Made by a program: the position numbers and the translations under genes
Shown: positions 60,301 through 64,000 of the stretch, piece after piece
Numbering within the stretch: position 1 is the first letter of the stretch
How the letters are laid out: each line of letters opens with the position of its first letter
Assembly (NCBI GenBank): GCA_022828135.1
Contig: JAJEJB010000005.1
Coordinates: forward strand, 49,271-113,270
DNA from: Acidimicrobiia bacterium
GTDB taxonomy: Bacteria; Actinomycetota; Acidimicrobiia; Acidimicrobiales; Aldehydirespiratoraceae
Length of the DNA: 64,000 nucleotides
Direction: 5' to 3'
The notes under the pieces: generated by a model
The model's database searches: none
What the model saw: the letters and a program-made list of their open reading frames with translations, nothing else
Told to the model about the DNA's origin: nothing

Positions 60301-60706
60301 TGCAGCGCTTGAAACCGCCTTCAGGTTCCACGACGACTCCGTGTCGCGCCATTTCCCGCATAGCGTCGCTGATGGCGAAGGTCCCCTCGCGAGCCTGAAA
60401 CCCACAATTCGTGCCAAGCGATTGTTCCCTGCCATTAGGAAGCAGTTGGACCCAAGGTCCGTTCAGGCCTGCTCGTAGCGGATAGTCAGGCCGCAGGCTC
60501 TTGATTTCGACGTGCGCCGTTCGGTCTGCTGTGCGCACAAGCAGATCCACCTGGCGAGGCCTTCGAGCAACTGGGAAGAAGTTCGCGTACAGGGTCGCTC
60601 TGACCCCGCGGCACCCCAAGTCACGTTGAAGCCGAGAGATGAAGGCCCGTTCGCCTGGATCCTCAAGCGGGTGACCCAGGAACAGCCGGATGTCTGTGTT
60701 GTTCAT
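57371..60706 (-). CDS. NERD-like nuclease fused to STAND/NACHT NTPase (Avs-like antiviral protein)
   Basis: The 1111-residue protein has an N-terminal NERD/PD-(D/E)XK-like domain: Glu19 in EDPGERAF, Asp54 in RQVDLLV and HVEIKSL (Glu67-x-Lys69). A P-loop NTPase follows with Walker A VVGPSGYGKSFLA (about 262-272) and Walker B ITIIVDGLNECP (about 332-340), the DGLxE form of STAND/NACHT proteins. The C-terminal ~600 residues are helical repeats, the likely sensor. The order nuclease-STAND-repeats is that of Avs proteins that detect phage components and degrade DNA. It lies 115 bp downstream of hsdR. An inverted repeat overlaps its promoter region. Phage trigger unknown. Confidence 0.86.
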   Translation of the reverse strand: MNNTDIRLFLGHPLEDPGERAFISRLQRDLGCRGVRATLYANFFPVARRPRQVDLLVRTADRTAHVEIKSLRPDYPLRAGLNGPWVQLLPNGREQSLGTNCGFQAREGTFAISDAMREMARHGVVVEPEGGFKRCIDSFVGIWEAIPNGSDIQAPPYVKVLGYDGLLERLVTPGRTVPWSDREWDAFARSLGLFQLDADSEPERRRNSNLGMITEYGLLTRSSLAGGLDAFVDVGTVDDDGDGQDATDISRKLVGGAVLAVVGPSGYGKSFLAKHLALRRCDDGHLVVWIQADEYLKGQLKVLLARAMGPFSAQRWSALVEAAEESGTAITIIVDGLNECPSPERAKLIHQLRAFTLRHRANVLITSTTDDGLRGPLSAAVLEVREPDEQARRAILTAHGSRHPERISQQFRTPYELKIAAECESELDENASVTELHAAYIRRFAPTERIRAGLRSLAGRMHAKLRSNLPLHEASVILNSPDQNLAPEQADEVLDCRLLDVDHHRVRFRHDLIGLFFAAEEVVCSATSGENLGWLLGAPANTALTDTALSLEGDPTRVWEALSALASPELLFSALTAGYGPDVAEMAAQEIRDVIRRATASTATATATFRSTSGMSGRWATEHPWTEWERALMAATGKGLTRGLFVDEVCALIDRTDEVCQAQVERLRAEGDRTAISRVVAVTYALPAAPDEGRGLATSYIVRAFEKTRMMTPDWQPRGLAGRFAAGADARSWGRFYFALLSTDFRDVADQTLYASLLHHAWDADGYHLRLEALREAAFFSGSDEPHRSEILGVLRTLESKDLILQSCLLEALASFGEIENQTTPEELRAQIRTTIAHAEDIDHCRMASGIVASQFEDQVIVGPYFEAIEGLTLTERAQLFAMAARGSDPAFSFSLHWTLHQLADLVPMGDAKIDGAAKSIFATFLDGPVEDAVAPQDAVRACLLAIRGWAKFEAALPDATGLAAKQRNWRLVANLLLGYERHDAAVDTDETWRALLLEPRETVLTLASLDSVTGISDVPGLGRLVEDYPKPLRRLFEWALDNPTEVPIDRLRRRTFADHFVIRMLGAIGDESTVACLRMLTKDPEAGRAAVAAIRQIHRRYEHSQHPARS

Positions 60707-60711
60707 CTGAT

Positions 60712-60728
60712 GTCACATAGAGTGTGAC
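60712..60728. promoter_or_regulatory. Inverted repeat at the STAND NTPase promoter
   Basis: GTCACA and TGTGAC arms surround a 5-nt centre (TAGAG), only about 6 nt from the ATG at 60706. It overlaps the expected -10 region (TATGTG on the minus strand), so a repressor could bind here. Confidence 0.35.
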
Positions 60729-60820
60729 GGCTAGAAGCCAGCGTAGCGCGCCGAATGGTCCACGGCATGCGGAAGCTGAGCCACTTCTGGGTGTCGACTG
60801 GCAAGTCGACGCGTGCGGCG

Positions 60821-63800
60821 TCAGGGGTTCAGGGGGAGTGCTGGCTGCTGGTGGGCGCCTATGGCGTCGAAGATGTCGCGTAGTAGGCCGGCGAAGACGA
60901 TCTCCTGGAAGTCGGGGTCGTTTAGGCAGCGGGTCACGAGGGTGTCGTTTCCGGCCATCCGGTCGACCATGAGCCTTTGGAGCTCCGGGCGGATGCCGAG
61001 GCTGAACTTCTCGAAGGTATTGGCGAGGGCCGTCTTGCGGATGCCCTCCTTGGCGATGGCGTCCTCTTTGACCTGCTGCAGGAACAGCCGGTCGGCTTCG
61101 GTGAAATCCGTTCCGAACCGGTCGTTGAGAAGTCGGATGATCTCCGACAGCGGAGCGGTTTCCTCCTCGGGGTCGCCGGTGCCGACGGCGGTCGGGCTCG
61201 TGACCTGTGCGTCGTCGTCCTCACCCAGTTCGACGGCCCCGGAGGTGACCAGCCGGAGGCGGTAGTACTCCAGTTCCACGTCGCCACCGAGGCTTACCGC
61301 TTCGTGGTCCTGGCGCAGGTGCGGCAGCAGGGCCCGGCCGAAGGCCGATAGCTGTTCGAGGTCGCCGTCGGAGTAGGGGATTATCTGACTCACGAATACG
61401 TAGAGGCTCACGAACGCTGAGAGCCGGTCCCGGAACTCGGTCTGCTGCCCGTCGTCGAGTTGGTTGTACCGGTCCACGGCGGGCTGCACCTGAGCTTGCA
61501 GGAGCGCGTGGTGCTCCGCTTTGCGCTGCTCGGGCGAAAGGTAGAACACCCGGGCGTACGCCTCCACCTCCTGCTGGTGGTACACCTGCATCTCGTCGAG
61601 TTCGTGCTTGAGCCGGTCGAGCTGGTACGGGTCGGTGCAGTCCTGCAGCCGGGTCTGGTCGTAGTAGGGCGCGAAGGCCGCCCGGATGTCCTCGGGGTTG
61701 TTCCTGAAGTCGAGGACAAACGGCGGCTCCTTGCCGGGCGCGACCCGGTTGAGCCTCGACAGCGTCTGAACGGCCTGCACTCCGTCGAGGCGCTTGTCGA
61801 CGTACATGGCCTGCAGCAGCGGCTGGTCGAAGCCGGTCTGGTACTTCTCGGCCACGAGGAGGATCTGGTAGTCGGGTGAGTCGAACCGGGCCGGCAGCGC
61901 CGCCTCGCTGATCGGCTTGCCCGACACGATGTCGATGTTCATGCCCGGCTCGGTGAACTCCTCGCCGGTGTCGGGGTCGGCGACGGTGCCGCTGAACGCC
62001 ACAAGCGGACGCACGTCGTCGTATCCGTGTTCGCCGATGTAGCGCTGGAAGGCCTGCATGTAGCGCACCGCGTGCAGCCGCGATGGGGTGACTACCATCG
62101 CCTTGGCCTTGCCGCCGATGCGGTGCACGACGTGGTCGCGGAAGTGCTCGATGATCACCGCGGTCTTCTGCTCGATGTTGTAGGGGTGCAGGCTCAAGAA
62201 CTGGGCGAGTGCCACAGCCGTTCGGCGCTTCGGGAAGTCCGGGTCGTCGGCGGCCTGCTTGACGAGCTTGAAGTAGGTGTCGTAGTCGGTGTAGTTGCGT
62301 AGAACGTCGAGGATGAACCCCTCCTCGATGGCCTGGCGCATGCTGTAGACGTGGAACGGCTCGGGCTTACCGCTTGGGCCGACCCGGCCGAACAGCTCGA
62401 TGGTCTTGCCCTTGGGCGTGGCCGTGAACGCGAAGAACGACAGGTTGGGCTGCCGGCCGCGTGACTCCACGACCGCGTTCAGGCCGTCCTCCCAACTCAG
62501 GGCCTCATCCTCGGTCTCGGCGGCGGCTTGTGAGCGCGAGCCGAGGACGGCCTTCATCTCCCTTGCGCTCTCGCCGGTCTGGCTGGAGTGCGCCTCGTCC
62601 ACGATCACCGCGTAGCGTCGGGCCGCGATGGCCTGTCGCCACTGGGCCGCCTGGGCCTGCTCGGCCGCGGTCGGCGCGTCGGTCGAGTCGGTGCCGCCGC
62701 CGGCGATGGCCAGCAGGCCCCTCATCACGAACGGGAACTTCTGCAGCGTGGTGACCACGATCTTCGTTCCGTCCACGAGCGCCTGAGCCAGCTGCCTGGA
62801 GTCCTGGTCGATGGCCTGGACCACGCCCTGGGCGTGCTCGATCTGGTAGATGGCGTCCTGCAGTTGGCGGTCCAGCACCCGCCGGTCGGTGATCACCAGC
62901 ACGCAGTCGAAGACCTTGTCGTCGTCGCGGGTGTGGAGGCTCGCCAAGCGGTGAGCGAGCCAGGAGATGCTGTTGGTCTTGCCGCTGCCCGCCGAATGCT
63001 GGATGAGGTAGTTGCTCCCCGGCCCGGCGTCTCGGGCGGCTTCGACGAGCCCCTCGACGGAGTCGAGCTGGTGGTAGCGCGGGAAGATCAGCGTCCTGCG
63101 CTCCACCGTGCTCGCGCCCTGGTCGTTGTAGACCTTCTCCTCGCGGGTCTCGACGAACACGTACGAGCCGATGATGTTCAGGAACCGGTCGCGGTCCAGG
63201 GCCTCCTGCCAGAAGTAGCCGCTGCGGTAGCCCGACGGGTGCTGCGGGTTGCTGGCTCCGCACTTGACCTCCCCGGGGTGGCTACCGCGGTTGAACGGCA
63301 GGAACCGCGTCGCCTCCTTGGCGAGGCGAGTGGCCATGTGGATCTCGTCGCAGTCGGCGGCGAAGTGCACCAGCGCCCGCTTGGCGAACCGGAACACCGG
63401 AGCGTCCGGGTCGCGGTCCTGCCGGTACTGGCGGACAGCGTCGCGCCAACTCTGGCCGGTACCCGGGTTCTTCAACTCGCAGGTGGCGACGGGCAGGCCG
63501 TTGAGGGCGAACACCATGTCGACGGTGTCGTGCTTGCCGGGATGGCAAGGAACCTGGCGGGTGACCGTCAACCGGTTGAGATCGAACAGGGCCATTGCCT
63601 CGGGATTGAGGCCGTGGGCGGGCCGGAACTGTGCGACACGCAGCGTCTTGCCCTGGAACCGGAAGCCGCGCCGCAAGACAGTCAAAGTTCCTTTGAGATC
63701 GAGCTCGCGGACGAGGTGCTCGAGGACCAATGGCCTGAGCTGGTCACCGAGTTGAGCCTCCAGATTTGCCCACAGATCCGGCTGTGCAGCCTGCATGAAC

Positions 63801-63835
63801 GAAACTGCATCCGCCGGGAACAGCGCCCGAGCCAC
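60821..63835 (-). CDS. hsdR: Type I restriction enzyme R subunit HsdR (5' end unresolved)
   Basis: The 1004-residue frame has the HsdR PD-(D/E)XK nuclease (Asp106 in DTVDMVF, Glu120-Leu-Lys122 in ATCELKNPG, then AVRQYRQD), Walker A IQHSAGSGKTNS (about 286), DEAH box VIVDEAHSSQTG, SAT-like FAFTATPKG and the C-terminal motor motifs YQTGFDQP and QTLSRLNR. It would translocate and cut unmodified DNA together with HsdM and HsdS, which are not in the window. The GTG at 63835 is only the first available start: family members have a further 30-40 residues before the ARALFP block, and the frame upstream reads KGNRAEWD, which fits HsdR. The true start is missing or disrupted. Confidence 0.9.
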   Translation of the reverse strand: MARALFPADAVSFMQAAQPDLWANLEAQLGDQLRPLVLEHLVRELDLKGTLTVLRRGFRFQGKTLRVAQFRPAHGLNPEAMALFDLNRLTVTRQVPCHPGKHDTVDMVFALNGLPVATCELKNPGTGQSWRDAVRQYRQDRDPDAPVFRFAKRALVHFAADCDEIHMATRLAKEATRFLPFNRGSHPGEVKCGASNPQHPSGYRSGYFWQEALDRDRFLNIIGSYVFVETREEKVYNDQGASTVERRTLIFPRYHQLDSVEGLVEAARDAGPGSNYLIQHSAGSGKTNSISWLAHRLASLHTRDDDKVFDCVLVITDRRVLDRQLQDAIYQIEHAQGVVQAIDQDSRQLAQALVDGTKIVVTTLQKFPFVMRGLLAIAGGGTDSTDAPTAAEQAQAAQWRQAIAARRYAVIVDEAHSSQTGESAREMKAVLGSRSQAAAETEDEALSWEDGLNAVVESRGRQPNLSFFAFTATPKGKTIELFGRVGPSGKPEPFHVYSMRQAIEEGFILDVLRNYTDYDTYFKLVKQAADDPDFPKRRTAVALAQFLSLHPYNIEQKTAVIIEHFRDHVVHRIGGKAKAMVVTPSRLHAVRYMQAFQRYIGEHGYDDVRPLVAFSGTVADPDTGEEFTEPGMNIDIVSGKPISEAALPARFDSPDYQILLVAEKYQTGFDQPLLQAMYVDKRLDGVQAVQTLSRLNRVAPGKEPPFVLDFRNNPEDIRAAFAPYYDQTRLQDCTDPYQLDRLKHELDEMQVYHQQEVEAYARVFYLSPEQRKAEHHALLQAQVQPAVDRYNQLDDGQQTEFRDRLSAFVSLYVFVSQIIPYSDGDLEQLSAFGRALLPHLRQDHEAVSLGGDVELEYYRLRLVTSGAVELGEDDDAQVTSPTAVGTGDPEEETAPLSEIIRLLNDRFGTDFTEADRLFLQQVKEDAIAKEGIRKTALANTFEKFSLGIRPELQRLMVDRMAGNDTLVTRCLNDPDFQEIVFAGLLRDIFDAIGAHQQPALPLNP

Positions 63836-63857
63836 ATCCCATTCCGCTCGGTTGCCT

Positions 63858-64000
63858 TTAGAGCGCGCGCAAATAGGCGCTGACCTGCGGCTCTGTGAGG
63901 ACGGCCACCGCCGGAGACGATTCGTATAGGAGCAGGTCAGAAGGGGTGTCTGATGGCGGTGCCCTCCGAACGGGCGAGGCGGGCCGCTCCCTATTTGCGC
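63858..64000 (-). CDS. C-terminal end of an upstream gene (partial, unidentified)
   Basis: An open frame enters from the right edge and ends at a TAA at 63858. The visible 46-odd residues include SDTPSDLLLYESSPAVAVLTEPQVSAYLRAL. The frame is different from that of hsdR, which begins nearby. It could be the end of HsdS or HsdM or of another gene; no motif decides. It overlaps the inverted repeat described separately. Confidence 0.4.
   Translation of the reverse strand, partial: ANRERPASPVRRAPPSDTPSDLLLYESSPAVAVLTEPQVSAYLRAL
63868..64000. repeat. 11-bp inverted repeat pair at hsdR 5' end
   Basis: GCGCAAATAGG at 63868-63878 is repeated as its reverse complement at 63990-64000, bracketing 111 bp. 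The left arm lies where HsdR-like coding sequence stops being recognisable. The right arm touches the window edge, so it may extend further. Confidence 0.4.

Overview
The window is high-GC, densely packed bacterial chromosome, most likely from an uncultivated actinobacterium of the Acidimicrobiia type. This is inferred from gene content: a mycothiol S-conjugate amidase (Mca) and a mycothiol-dependent isomerase-family protein, an F420-type luciferase-like monooxygenase, the actinobacterial/archaeal mismatch endonuclease NucS, a DUF3516 Ski2-like helicase, and steroid-degradation CoA transferase IpdAB. GTG starts are common, genes often overlap by 4 nt (ATGA/GTGA), and about fifteen genes have a TANNNT hexamer only 6-8 nt before the start codon, the signature of leaderless transcription. 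That signature was used to correct several gene starts.

Layout. 1-5783: end of a siroheme-synthase gene, small membrane proteins, then a steroid/acyl-CoA block (SDR, ipdA, ipdB), an LMW phosphatase, an isochorismatase-like hydrolase and another SDR. 6001-8371: a three-gene operon (mycothiol-dependent isomerase family, membrane protein, SDR). 8377-11797: Ski2-like helicase and a divergent MFS exporter. 12142-26013: a defence island with a SNF2-type helicase carrying a DUF3883 tail, a DUF1156 DNA methylase, a GHKL ATPase fused to a PD-(D/E)XK-like domain, a C5-cytosine methyltransferase, a HEPN-DUF499 ATPase and a Vsr endonuclease. 26250-34156: SDR, a CYP142-like P450, an ABC exporter, an alpha/beta hydrolase, Nudix, a class III CoA transferase and a SnoaL-like protein. 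34373-41118: type IIA topoisomerase A and B subunits, a RecB-like Fe-S nuclease and an orphan ParA. 41197-45038: MgtE-type transporter with a PhoU/TrkA_C partner, mca, and an SCP2-like protein. 45050-51795: YdjC-like deacetylase, secreted SNase, LLM oxidoreductase, SDR, PAP2, VanW, nucS. 51881-56468: SDRs flanking an aldolase/FGGY kinase/2-hydroxyacid dehydrogenase catabolic cassette. 57005-64000: a second defence block with a small membrane protein, a NERD-STAND (Avs-like) NTPase and type I restriction subunit HsdR, whose 5' end is unresolved at the window edge.

The most interesting material is the 12-26 kb locus, which combines two methyltransferase chemistries, two large ATPases, a helicase and at least three possible nuclease or RNase modules. 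Its central GHKL gene is visibly lower in G+C than its neighbours, so it may be a composite of two defence systems. Other points of interest are a dispersed intergenic repeat of 87-99 bp (three copies), a perfect 15-bp inverted repeat between convergent genes, a cluster of enzymes with altered catalytic residues, and an inverted repeat at the broken 5' end of hsdR. No rRNA, tRNA or CRISPR array was recognised.
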